The notes under the pieces: generated by a model
What the model saw: only the letters and a program-made list of their open reading frames with translations
Told to the model about the DNA's origin: nothing
Databases searched by the model: none
Program-made: the position numbers and the translations under genes
From: Pseudomonas sp. FP2335
GTDB lineage: Bacteria > Pseudomonadota > Gammaproteobacteria > Pseudomonadales > Pseudomonadaceae
Assembly (NCBI RefSeq): GCF_030687535.1
Contig: NZ_CP117437.1
Coordinates: 5,205,501-5,269,500 of the forward strand
Direction of reading: 5' to 3'
Length of the DNA stretch: 64,000 nt
Shown here: in pieces, positions 26,249-33,406 of the stretch
Layout of the letters: each line of letters begins with the position of its first letter
Position numbering within the stretch: position 1 is the first letter of the stretch

Positions 26249-27583
26249 TCACTTCTTCTTACGCGGCCCGGTATTAAACACAGGTACCTTGCGCACCGGC
26301 TTGATCGAAGGCTCGGCCGGCGCCGCGTCACCACTGTCCACCCACTTGCCCAGGTTGCGCTTGCCGCCACCACCGGAAGTTTTAGGTTTCTTCGGCTTTT
26401 TCGGTTTCTTCACCACCTGGCCGCTGGCATCGGTGTCCGGCACACGGTGCTCCGGTTCAAAGTCCGGCTCCATCTTGCGGGTCAACGTCTGACGCGTGAG
26501 CATCTCGATGGCCGACAGCATGTTCACTTCATCGGCACACACCAGGGAAATCGCCTCGCCGGTGTTGCCCGCACGCCCGGTGCGGCCGATGCGGTGGATG
26601 TAGTCCTCGGCCACGATCGGCAGGTCGAAATTGACCACCAGCGGCAGGTCTTCGATGTCCAGGCCACGGGCTGCCACGTCGGTGGCCACCAGGATCTGCA
26701 CTTCGCTGGCCTTGAAGCGGTCCAGCGCACGCTGGCGGGTCGCCTGCGGCTTGTCGCCGTGGATGCCATCGGCGTTGATGCCCAGGCCCTGCAATTTGTC
26801 CACCAGCGCGTCCACGCCGTTACGGGTCTTGGCGAACACCAGCACCTGTTTCCAGCGACCCTTGCGCATCAAGTGCACAAACAACTCCGGCTTGCGCTTC
26901 TTGTCCACCGGCACAACCCACTGCTTCACGGTGTTGGCGGCAACGTTGCGCGGGCTGACTTCGATGCTCAGCGGGTCGTTGAGCATCTGCCCGGCGAGCA
27001 GGCGGATATCATCGGAGAAGGTCGCGGAGAACAGCAGCGTCTGGCGCTTTTTCGGCAGCATGCGGTAGATGTTCGCCAGCTCTTCCGAGAAGCCCAGGTC
27101 GAGCATGCGGTCGGCTTCGTCCAGCACCAGGGTTTGCAGCTGATTAAGCTTCAGCGCGTTCTGGCGGAACAGGTCGATCAGGCGGCCAGGGGTGGCGACC
27201 AGGATGTCGACGCCCTTGCGCAGCTTCATCATCTGCGGGTTGATGCTCACACCGCCGTACACCGCGTAAGTGGTCAGCGGCAGATTTTGCGCATATTCGG
27301 CGACGCTGGCGTGCACCTGCTCGGCCAGCTCGCGGGTCGGGCACAGGATCAGTGCACGCGCCGAGTTGGCGGCGACTTTCGGCCCTTCCATGGTCAGCAG
27401 TTGCAGCAGCGGCAGGGCGAAACCGGCGGTCTTGCCGGTGCCGGTCTGGGCCGCAGCCATCAGGTCGCGACCGGCCAATACCGCCGGAATGGCTTGCGCC
27501 TGCACCGGCGTCGGGGTCTGGTAGCCGAGCGTCTCAAGGGCGCGCAGCAAGGGTTCGATCAGGCCAAGGGAGGCGAAAGTCAT
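26249..27583 (-). CDS. rhlE: RhlE-type DEAD-box RNA helicase
   Basis: 444 residues from the ATG at 27583. The frame stays open a further 188 codons upstream, but that part is the antisense of the next gene. All DEAD-box motifs are there: Q motif (GYQTPTPVQAQAIP), Walker A AQTGTGKT, PTRELA, VLDEADRMLD, SATF, and HRIGRTGRAG. The C-terminus is a basic tail (VKKPKKPKKPKTS, ending RKKK) that probably binds RNA. RhlE proteins remodel RNA in ribosome assembly, cold adaptation and mRNA turnover. Confidence 0.94.
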   Translation of the reverse strand: MTFASLGLIEPLLRALETLGYQTPTPVQAQAIPAVLAGRDLMAAAQTGTGKTAGFALPLLQLLTMEGPKVAANSARALILCPTRELAEQVHASVAEYAQNLPLTTYAVYGGVSINPQMMKLRKGVDILVATPGRLIDLFRQNALKLNQLQTLVLDEADRMLDLGFSEELANIYRMLPKKRQTLLFSATFSDDIRLLAGQMLNDPLSIEVSPRNVAANTVKQWVVPVDKKRKPELFVHLMRKGRWKQVLVFAKTRNGVDALVDKLQGLGINADGIHGDKPQATRQRALDRFKASEVQILVATDVAARGLDIEDLPLVVNFDLPIVAEDYIHRIGRTGRAGNTGEAISLVCADEVNMLSAIEMLTRQTLTRKMEPDFEPEHRVPDTDASGQVVKKPKKPKKPKTSGGGGKRNLGKWVDSGDAAPAEPSIKPVRKVPVFNTGPRKKK

Positions 27584-27630
27584 GTAGTTACCGTAGGAAA
27601 ATTCAGCGCAAGCACGCAATGCGCCGCAGT

Positions 27631-28527
27631 TTACCTTATTTCCGGCTTGGGCTTGCGCCACTGGGGCAGGCTGATCAGCAGGACGGCACTGATGATTACC
27701 AGCATCGCCAGGGCTTCCTCCATGCCGATGGTCTCGCCGACGAACACAATCCCGAGCAACACCGCCACCGCCGGGTTCACATAGGCATAACTGGTCGCCG
27801 CTGCCGGACGGACGTGCTTGAGCAGGTACATATAGGCGTTGAAGGCGATGATCGAGCCGAACACGGCCAGGTACGCCAGGGCCAGCCAGCCTTCGACGGG
27901 AGGCATGGCGTGCAGGCGTTCGCCGGTGAGTGCGCTGCCGATCAGCAGCGTTACGCCCGCCACCAACATCTCCGCCGCACTGGCCATCGCGCCCTGGGGC
28001 AGCGGCAAGCGCCGGCTCCACACCGAACCGAACGCCCACGAAGCGGCGGCAAACAGCAGCAACGCAGCGCCCATCGGGCTCGATTGCAAGGTGCTGCCCA
28101 TATTGAGCATGGCGATACCGGCAATCCCCAGGATCACTCCCGCCCATTCCAGACGGGTATTACGCGCACCCCAGAAATATCCACAGAGCAAAGTAAACAA
28201 CGGCACCGTCGCCACCGCCAGCGCGGCCACCCCGGACGACACCCCGGAATGTTCGGCCAACGTCACCGCGCCGTTGCCGAAGGTCAGCAGCAAAATGCCG
28301 ATCTTCGCGCACGCCTTCCACTGCTCCCACGTCGGCGCCGGCACCCCGCGCCAGCGCAGGAAGCCATACATCACCGCCCCCGCCGCCAAAAAGCGAATCC
28401 CGCCGAGCATCAGCGGTGGCCAGTACTCCACGCCGATGCGGATCACCAGGTAGGTGGAACCCCAAATCACATACAAGGCAAAAAAGGCGGCGATCAACGG
28501 TAAGGGAAAGCGACTTGGGCCAGGCAT
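27631..28527 (-). CDS. yedA: YedA-like DMT-superfamily (EamA) exporter
   Basis: 298 residues, ten helices in two EamA repeats. FALYVIWGSTYLVIRIGVEYWPP at the start and AATSYAYVNPAVAVLLG in the second repeat are close to the YedA pattern. Such exporters move amino acids or drugs. It is transcribed divergently from an Lrp/AsnC-type regulator, with a bulged 13-bp palindrome between them, the classical layout for an Lrp-type regulator and the amino-acid exporter it controls. Confidence 0.87.
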   Translation of the reverse strand: MPGPSRFPLPLIAAFFALYVIWGSTYLVIRIGVEYWPPLMLGGIRFLAAGAVMYGFLRWRGVPAPTWEQWKACAKIGILLLTFGNGAVTLAEHSGVSSGVAALAVATVPLFTLLCGYFWGARNTRLEWAGVILGIAGIAMLNMGSTLQSSPMGAALLLFAAASWAFGSVWSRRLPLPQGAMASAAEMLVAGVTLLIGSALTGERLHAMPPVEGWLALAYLAVFGSIIAFNAYMYLLKHVRPAAATSYAYVNPAVAVLLGIVFVGETIGMEEALAMLVIISAVLLISLPQWRKPKPEIR

Positions 28528-28624
28528 TGGGTGGCTCTATGGCAGGAGATGGGATGCTTATTCTAAAAAGGCAGGCCTATAAACATAAGTTACAAAACCT
28601 GTTTAAACCGCCCATACACTTTTC

Positions 28625-28658
28625 AAAGCATGGTTATGAAGGCTATAACCCATGCTTT
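28625..28658. promoter_or_regulatory. Palindrome in the yedA-lrp divergent region, candidate operator
   Basis: AAAGCATGGTTAT (28625-28637), a 7-nt centre, then ATAACCCATGCTTT (28645-28658): 13 complementary bases interrupted by one extra C. It ends 29 nt before the regulator's ATG and lies about 100 nt from the exporter's. Probably the binding site of the neighbouring AsnC-type protein (inference). Confidence 0.6.
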
Positions 28659-28687
28659 CGAAAGCCACGCGTGACTGGAGCCTTATC

Positions 28688-29149
28688 ATGGACAAATACG
28701 ACCGCATGCTCCTCAGCGCCCTGCTCGAAGATGGCCGTGCGTCCTACGCGCAACTGGCGCGCACGGTGAATCTCTCGGCACCGGCCGTGGCTGAGCGGGT
28801 GGCCAAGTTGGAGGCCAGCGGGGTGATCACGGGGTATCAGGCCAAGGTGGATCTGTCCAAGGTCGGCTTGCCGATTCAGTGTGTGATTGAACTGCGGTTG
28901 ACCAACCACGGCAGCCAGAAGGTGTACGACGCCCTGGCGGAAATCCCCGAGCTGACGGAGTGCCACCGGGTGACGGGCGACCCGTGCGTGATCATGCAAG
29001 CGGCGGTGGGTTCTATGCCGGAGCTGGAGAACCTGATCAACCGGGTGGCGAAGTTCGGGTTCAGCAAGACGTCGATCATCTTGTCCAGCGCGATAGAGCG
29101 GCGGGTGCCGTTGGCGCAGTTGGAGAGCAATGGGAAAAATGGCGGCTGA
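28688..29149 (+). CDS. Lrp/AsnC-family transcriptional regulator
   Basis: 153 residues from the ATG at 28688. The N-terminal helix-turn-helix runs MDKYDRMLLSALLEDGRASYAQLARTVNLS...ERVAKLEASGVITGY, and the C-terminal RAM effector domain follows with LTECHRVTGDPCVIMQAAV (about 96-114). Proteins of this sort sense amino acids and work as octamers or hexadecamers. The divergent neighbour is a YedA-like exporter, so control of that exporter is likely. The 12-codon open extension upstream was not used because it overlaps the palindrome. Confidence 0.92.
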   Translation: MDKYDRMLLSALLEDGRASYAQLARTVNLSAPAVAERVAKLEASGVITGYQAKVDLSKVGLPIQCVIELRLTNHGSQKVYDALAEIPELTECHRVTGDPCVIMQAAVGSMPELENLINRVAKFGFSKTSIILSSAIERRVPLAQLESNGKNGG

Positions 29150-29154
29150 CTCCG

Positions 29155-29265
29155 ATCGTTCCCACGCTCTGCGTGGGAATGCAGCCCTGGACGCTCTGCG
29201 TCGATTCTTGAAGTCGTGACGCGGAGCGTCACAGGAGGCATTCCCACGCGGAGCGTGGGAACGAT
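29155..29265. repeat. Nested long inverted repeat (CCCACGCTCTGCGTGGGA class)
   Basis: Outer arms 29155-29182 and 29238-29265, each itself a hairpin (CCCACGC-TCT-GCGTGGG). Inside them is a second inverted pair, GGACGCTCTGCGTC / GACGCGGAGCGTC. The sequence class is common in fluorescent pseudomonads and differs from the REPINs elsewhere in this window. Confidence 0.85.
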
Positions 29266-29269
29266 GAAC

Positions 29270-29324
29270 AGGCCAGCTCCCACAGTTGGAATGCATTCAA
29301 CTGTGGGAGCTGGCTTGCCTGCGA
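29270..29324. repeat. Near-perfect palindrome of GCTGGC-class REP arms
   Basis: GCCAGCTCCCACAGTTGGAAT ... ATTCAACTGTGGGAGCTGGC, centred near GCATTC, with almost no spacer. It directly adjoins the nested repeat. Confidence 0.8.
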
Positions 29325-29338
29325 TGACGTCAGTTGCC

Positions 29339-29602
29339 TCACAGCGGACTTGAGCGCTGTTCAATCAGATCGACAACCTGCTTGATCGTGGTGATGTGAT
29401 CCCAATCTTCCTGAGTCGCATGCAGGTTGAATTGCCACTTGATCTGCATGATGAAACAGGTCAGGTCGTCATCGATGATCTTGAAGTCATGGATGAAGTC
29501 CGTTTGCTCCGACACCTGGCTTCGGTCGATAAAGCCAATGATTTCGACGAACAGCTGAATGACCCTTTCGCTGATCTGGGCTCTGGTGAGACTACCTTCC
29601 AT
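29339..29602 (-). CDS. Carrier-protein-like small protein (DUF1493-like) lacking the phosphopantetheine serine
   Basis: 87 residues from the ATG at 29602, chosen because GAGG sits 6 nt before it; an upstream in-frame ATG (29614) has none. The fold looks like an acyl carrier protein: an N-terminal helix RVIQLFVEIIGFI, an acidic loop ETDFIHDFKIIDDDLTCFI where carrier proteins have the DSL motif, and a C-terminal DWDHITTIKQVVDLIEQR like the ACP helix IV. The Ser is replaced by Asp, so it cannot carry 4'-phosphopantetheine at the usual place. It resembles the DUF1493 group. GC content is lower than the surroundings, suggesting acquisition. Function unknown. Confidence 0.65.
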   Translation of the reverse strand: MEGSLTRAQISERVIQLFVEIIGFIDRSQVSEQTDFIHDFKIIDDDLTCFIMQIKWQFNLHATQEDWDHITTIKQVVDLIEQRSSPL

Positions 29603-30093
29603 TTCTTGCCTCATAGGCGCACTTAGACAAGCGTGATAGTTAAGTCACAGGTCAAAGTTTTATGCGGATTGAGACAGGAACCAGAAGGGTCTGACGGCAC
29701 CATCAGACTTAACCTACCGATAGCTCTAAAATCGGCTCAAAGGCCCGGAATTTCAATGGCCAGCAAGACCGATCTCTTTCATTTGAGGGATGTTTCCTAG
29801 AGAATTCCACGGCCTTGTTTACGTCGGATCAGGTAGATAGTCTCGCCCAGTCATCGAATATTCGGTGAACGGACGTGCAAGTCCGATGGCAAGAAGGCTC
29901 ATAAATCAACCTACAGCTTGACGCTCAGCTTCCAGGCTCTGCGCTTGCCCGTTATGGCAGCTGTGCGTGGGAGACCTTCGGGTCTGCTGGGTTTTCGCTT
30001 CTTGCCCCGGTCTTGCACACCTACGCACAGTTGCCACCCTATTCGCGTGCAAGCGGACGGTGGCAGCTTCTTCCTTAGCAAGAGGTGTTTACC
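29603..30093. other. AT-richer intergenic stretch with structured leader RNA
   Basis: 491 bp. A small hairpin (GTCTGA 29689-29694 with TCAGAC 29703-29708) and a CGGAC/GTCCG hairpin near 29870-29885 lie in the first part, where I see no gene. From about 29930 the conserved-looking leader of the DUF6124 gene begins. GC is lower than elsewhere. Confidence 0.6.
29955..30066 (+). ncRNA. Structured 5' leader of the DUF6124 gene: three-way junction with an alternative pairing
   Basis: The outer stem pairs 29955-29968 with 30023-30036 (14 bp, one G-U). Inside are a hairpin AGACC-UUCG-GGUCU (29972-29985, a UUCG tetraloop) and a stem CUGGG/CCCGG (29987-29991 with 30006-30010). The 3' arm of the outer stem is contested: UUGCCACC (30031-30038) can instead pair with GGUGGCAG (30059-30066), 15 nt before the AGAGG ribosome site. 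Two exclusive folds near a start codon are the layout of a cis-acting regulatory RNA. I recall similar sequences before other DUF6124 genes in Pseudomonas, but cannot check that here. Confidence 0.65.
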
Positions 30094-30390
30094 ATGGTCA
30101 AAGTCACCCCCGATCCACCCAGTTTTCTCAGCGAAGACGCCCTGCTCCACCGCCGAGCCATCGACTACTACCTCAAAGCGTCCGCCCCGGATGCGCCGAA
30201 CTTCATTCTGAATGACAACCTGAGCTTCGAAGACGCCCTCGCCCATGCGGCGGATTTGCTGCATTGCGCGGTAGAGACAGCACACTCATCGGCAGAATCA
30301 ATGAATGTGCAGCAGCGGGCAGTGATGCATCTGGTGGAGATGGCGAAGGTGGTCGTGGATCAGACGCTGGATTGCACACAGTCTCGATGA
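30094..30390 (+). CDS. DUF6124-family protein (formerly grouped with DUF3077)
   Basis: 98 residues, starting MVKVTPDPPSF with AGAGG 8 nt upstream; the frame also allows a GTG three codons earlier. The opening VKVTPDPP and the C-terminal helical part (LSFEDALAHAADLLHCAVETA...AVMHLVEMAKVVVDQTL) match the DUF6124 pattern, which is almost confined to Pseudomonas and occurs in several copies per genome. Probably soluble, all-helical. Function unknown. The gene follows the structured leader above and is followed by a REPIN, so it forms a self-contained cassette in the AT-richer patch. Confidence 0.75.
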   Translation: MVKVTPDPPSFLSEDALLHRRAIDYYLKASAPDAPNFILNDNLSFEDALAHAADLLHCAVETAHSSAESMNVQQRAVMHLVEMAKVVVDQTLDCTQSR

Positions 30391-30405
30391 ACGACACATG
30401 ACCCC

Positions 30406-30511
30406 TGTGGGAGCGGGCTTGCCCGCGAAGGCGGTGTGTCAGTCAATATTTCCGGCGACTGATCCACCGCTTTCGCGAGCAAGCCCGCTCCCACACAAGC
30501 CCGTTCCCACA
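30406..30511. repeat. REPIN (GCGGGCTTG class)
   Basis: Arms TGTGGGAGCGGGCTTGCCCG and GCGAGCAAGCCCGCTCCCAC, plus a partial third arm CAAGCCCGTTCCCACA. Between convergent genes. Confidence 0.88.
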
Positions 30512-30546
30512 TTTGGATCTTTGGGGTTCTTGGGATTGTGGTGAGG

Positions 30547-31158
30547 TTAGAGCGCGCGATGTTTCTTCAGGTGTTCGGTAATCTTCGCCGCCGGGACTTT
30601 CTGCAAGCTGCACAGCAAGTCATGGGACAGTTCGCGCAAACCATGCGTACCGCGCAGTTCCTGCGCCAGGTGCGCCGTAAGGTTGGCCGCCATCTCCGCA
30701 TCCGCCATCGCCCGGTGAGCCTTGCCGGTGTGGGGCAACTGGGCGAACGCATTCAGGGTGCCGAGTTTGTGGTTCGGCGCCGAGGGCATCAAGCGCCGCG
30801 CCAGCAGCAGCGAGCAGGCAAACTTCTGCAGGCGGGTGCGGCGGATCAGGCCCAGCTCGAAGTCCCAGAACTTCTGGTCGAACGCGGCGTTGTGCGCCAG
30901 CAGCGGGGTGGTGCCGACGAACTCGTTGACCTCGTTCATCACCCGCTCGGCCGGCGGCGCGCTGCGCAGCATGGCGTTGCTGATGCCGGTGAGTTGTTCG
31001 ATGAACGCGGGCACGTGCACGCCGGTTTTCATCAGGCTCTGGTAGCGGTCCACGATCTGACCACGCTCAAGGATGACCACGGCGATTTCCGTGGCGCGGC
31101 ACTGGCTGCTCGGGCTGATGCCGGTGGTTTCAAAGTCGATGACCGCTATACGTTCCAA
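30547..31158 (-). CDS. DnaQ-like 3'-5' exonuclease (DEDDh family)
   Basis: 203 residues if the TTG at 31158 is used, giving MERIAVIDFETTG, the exact opening of DEDDh exonucleases. The acidic residues are visible: DFETTG (Exo I), LLAHNAAFDQKFWDFEL (Exo II) and HRAMADAEMAA (Exo III His and Asp). It could degrade single-stranded DNA or RNA; it is shorter than polymerase epsilon subunits with extra domains and is not dnaQ itself. The frame remains open upstream into the NYN gene. TTG is chosen as it starts the domain; an alternative TTG at 31182 has no ribosome site. Follows the NYN gene on the same strand. Confidence 0.78.
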   Translation of the reverse strand: MERIAVIDFETTGISPSSQCRATEIAVVILERGQIVDRYQSLMKTGVHVPAFIEQLTGISNAMLRSAPPAERVMNEVNEFVGTTPLLAHNAAFDQKFWDFELGLIRRTRLQKFACSLLLARRLMPSAPNHKLGTLNAFAQLPHTGKAHRAMADAEMAANLTAHLAQELRGTHGLRELSHDLLCSLQKVPAAKITEHLKKHRAL

Positions 31159-31183
31159 ACCTGTTCCAACTCCGTTCCACAAT

Positions 31184-31660
31184 TTATTTGAGCAGCAGCG
31201 CGCCTTCGATCGGCACGTAGCGGCTGGCCGCACGTATCAACGAGGCGGCCGTCAGCCCCGGCACGCCGTAGGCCACGGCTTCGACGCCATGCTTGTTGAT
31301 GATGCGTTCGAGCAGCATGTCGAAGTCCCCGTCACCGGAAGCCAGCACGATTTCGTCGACGTGGTCCGCGGCGTCCATGATGTCGAGGGTGATGCCCACG
31401 TCCCAGTCGCCCTTGGCCGAGCCGTCGCTGCGCTGGATGTACGGCTTGAGTTTTACCGTGAAGCCCAGGTTGCGCAGGATCTGCTGGAACTGCTGCTGCT
31501 TGCTGTCGCCACGGTCGATGGCATAGGCGTACGCCTCGACGATCTGCCCGCGGGCGCTGATGTCAGCCCACAGGGCGGCGTAGTTGAAGTGGCAGCCATA
31601 CGCTTGGCGCACGGTGTAGTAGAGGTTTTGTACATCGGCGAACACTGCAATTTTCTTCAC
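31184..31660 (-). CDS. NYN-domain protein (LabA/DUF88-like)
   Basis: 158 residues. MKKIAVFADVQNLYYTVRQAYG carries the first catalytic Asp of the PIN-like NYN fold; WDVGITLDIMDAADHVDEIVLASGDGDFDMLLERI holds the other acidic residues. LabA-like proteins are predicted nucleases acting on structured RNA. The gene overlaps or closely precedes the DnaQ-like exonuclease, suggesting a two-gene nucleic-acid unit. No membrane or targeting segment. Confidence 0.88.
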   Translation of the reverse strand: MKKIAVFADVQNLYYTVRQAYGCHFNYAALWADISARGQIVEAYAYAIDRGDSKQQQFQQILRNLGFTVKLKPYIQRSDGSAKGDWDVGITLDIMDAADHVDEIVLASGDGDFDMLLERIINKHGVEAVAYGVPGLTAASLIRAASRYVPIEGALLLK

Positions 31661-31788
31661 CGCACTTCCCCATGACAGCCACTTGGATGCCGGACGCGCA
31701 CGTCCGCAAAGGCGCCAGTATGCCAGCCACGGGGAAGTTTCCGAGAAAAATCAGCCCGGCGCGACAAAGCGCACCGGGCTTGGGAGCA

Positions 31789-32526
31789 TCAGACGAAGGA
31801 ATCGTCGTCGCCGAAGGAGGAGGAATCGTCGGAATAATCGCTGTCGGCAAAGCTGTCCGAGTTGTTGCTGCCCCAGTTGTCGTTGCCGGCAAACTTCTGG
31901 TCGTCATTGCCCCAGCCACCTTGATCGCTGGCCGGTGCCGGTTGCTCGATGATTTCTTCCACCACCTGCGGCTGCTGGTTGTGATGGAACAGGCTGCTGA
32001 TGCCTTCCGCCAGCAACACACCGCCGGCCACGCCAGCGGCGGTTTTCATCGCACCACCAAGGAAGCCGCTGCCAATCGGGGCGGCGGCAGCGGGAGGCTG
32101 TTGATAACTTTGTTGCGGCGCAGGCGCCTGGTTGAACGACGGCCGCGCCGGTTCACGCCAGCCGCCCGTAGACGCCGGAGCGCTCTGGGCCGGTTGCTGC
32201 TCACGGGAACCGCCACCGCCAAAGATGCTCGACAGAAAACCACCGCTGCTCGGCGCTGGCTGGGCCGATTGGGATTTGGCTTGTTGCAACTCTTCCTGCA
32301 ACTGCTGGATCTGTTGCGCCTGTTGCTTGTTCTGCGCGTCGAGGCTCTTGAGCGCGTGTTCCTGCACCAGGATCGACTGGGTCATGTAGTACCCGGCCGC
32401 CGGTTGGCGCGTCATATGCTCCTTGATCCGCGCTTCGGCCAGGGCGTCGCGGGGGGCTGAGTCCGTTTCGGCTTGTTGCAACCGTGAAAACAGTCCATCG
32501 ATCAGGGTTTGCTCTTCGCTGTTCAT
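31789..32526 (-). CDS. DUF2076-domain protein
   Basis: 245 residues. The first 80 residues (MNSEEQTLIDGLFSRLQQAETDSAPRD...GYYMTQSILVQEHALK) match the DUF2076 start. A Gln-rich coiled coil (about 60-90), a low-complexity Ser/Gly/Pro/Gln linker with FLSSIFGGGG, and a central Gly/Ala membrane-like stretch (GFLGGAMKTAAGVAGGVLLAEGI, about 155-178) follow, then an acidic Asp/Ser/Asn-rich tail. The family is periplasmic or membrane associated and of unknown role. Confidence 0.85.
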   Translation of the reverse strand: MNSEEQTLIDGLFSRLQQAETDSAPRDALAEARIKEHMTRQPAAGYYMTQSILVQEHALKSLDAQNKQQAQQIQQLQEELQQAKSQSAQPAPSSGGFLSSIFGGGGSREQQPAQSAPASTGGWREPARPSFNQAPAPQQSYQQPPAAAAPIGSGFLGGAMKTAAGVAGGVLLAEGISSLFHHNQQPQVVEEIIEQPAPASDQGGWGNDDQKFAGNDNWGSNNSDSFADSDYSDDSSSFGDDDSFV

Positions 32527-32698
32527 GGCGACCTCGTTAGATTGCCGGTAGAAATCGTGGTCCCGCCTGGAGTCAGGCTGAGGTACATGCTAGTTATGGG
32601 GGTGTTACGAGTTGTTTCAATGGTCTTTACTCAAGGTTTACGTTTGCTTACGTCCGGTCACGATCGGTTAAAGTGTTGCCCTTGCTTTCAGGCCTGCG

Positions 32699-33367
32699 AT
32701 GAACTTGATGAATCCGTTAGATGTACTGCGCGACTCCCTCCGCTTCACTCAACGCAACCTGGGCGCCATCGTCCAGCTGTGCCTGCCGTTGGTGATTCTC
32801 GAAGCCTTGCTGCAACAAGTGCTCAACCACGTGGTGGGCCCCGATGCCTTCCCCGGTTTCAGCGTGGTGGTGGGGTTGTTGGTGTACCCGCTGTACACCG
32901 GCGCGTTGATCCTGTTTCTCGACGCCCGCACCCGAGGCGAATCGCCGCGCACCAAGGATGTGTGGGCCATGGCCCTGACCCTGTGGCCACGTTTCGCGCT
33001 GCTGACGGCCATCAGCACCTTGCTGATCCTGCTCGGGTTGTCGTTGTACTTCCTGCCGGGCCTGTGGCTGATGGTGGTGCTGGCCTTTGCCGAATACCTG
33101 CTGGTGCTGCGCGGCATGACGGCGCTGGAAGCGATCAAGGAGAGTTTTCGCCTGACCCGCGGGCACTTCTGGCGAATCCTCGTGTGCCTGCTGTGCGTGA
33201 TGACGCCGCTGTGGCTACTCAAGGGCGCCAGTGTCGCGGCCTATCCAGAGCCCGCGCCGTTGCTGGGGCTGGTGATGGACAGCGCCCACAGCTTCCTGCA
33301 ACTGTTCACCAGCGTGGTGCTGTTCCGTTTATTCATGCTGATCGGTGGCGATGCCGACGCGCGGTGA
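32699..33367 (+). CDS. yciC: YciC-family inner-membrane protein
   Basis: 222 residues, mostly hydrophobic, with about six membrane segments. The N-terminal MNPLDVLRDSLRFTQRNL and the glycine/proline-containing GLVVYPLYTGALILFLDA pattern, together with ALEAIKESFRLTRGHFWRIL (about 143-162), match the UPF0259/YciC group. Function unknown. It starts 172 nt after the divergent DUF2076 gene and is followed 39 nt later by an EEP-family gene on the same strand, so those two may be an operon. Confidence 0.8.
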   Translation: MNLMNPLDVLRDSLRFTQRNLGAIVQLCLPLVILEALLQQVLNHVVGPDAFPGFSVVVGLLVYPLYTGALILFLDARTRGESPRTKDVWAMALTLWPRFALLTAISTLLILLGLSLYFLPGLWLMVVLAFAEYLLVLRGMTALEAIKESFRLTRGHFWRILVCLLCVMTPLWLLKGASVAAYPEPAPLLGLVMDSAHSFLQLFTSVVLFRLFMLIGGDADAR

Positions 33368-33406
33368 TATGCTCCTGGCACCTCTGAAACGCCATAAGCC
33401 GAGCCG

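Noticed and set aside
29865..29890. Group II intron fragment (GTGCAAGTCC-like text)
   Set aside because: Only a short hairpin; no reverse transcriptase, domain V or boundaries.
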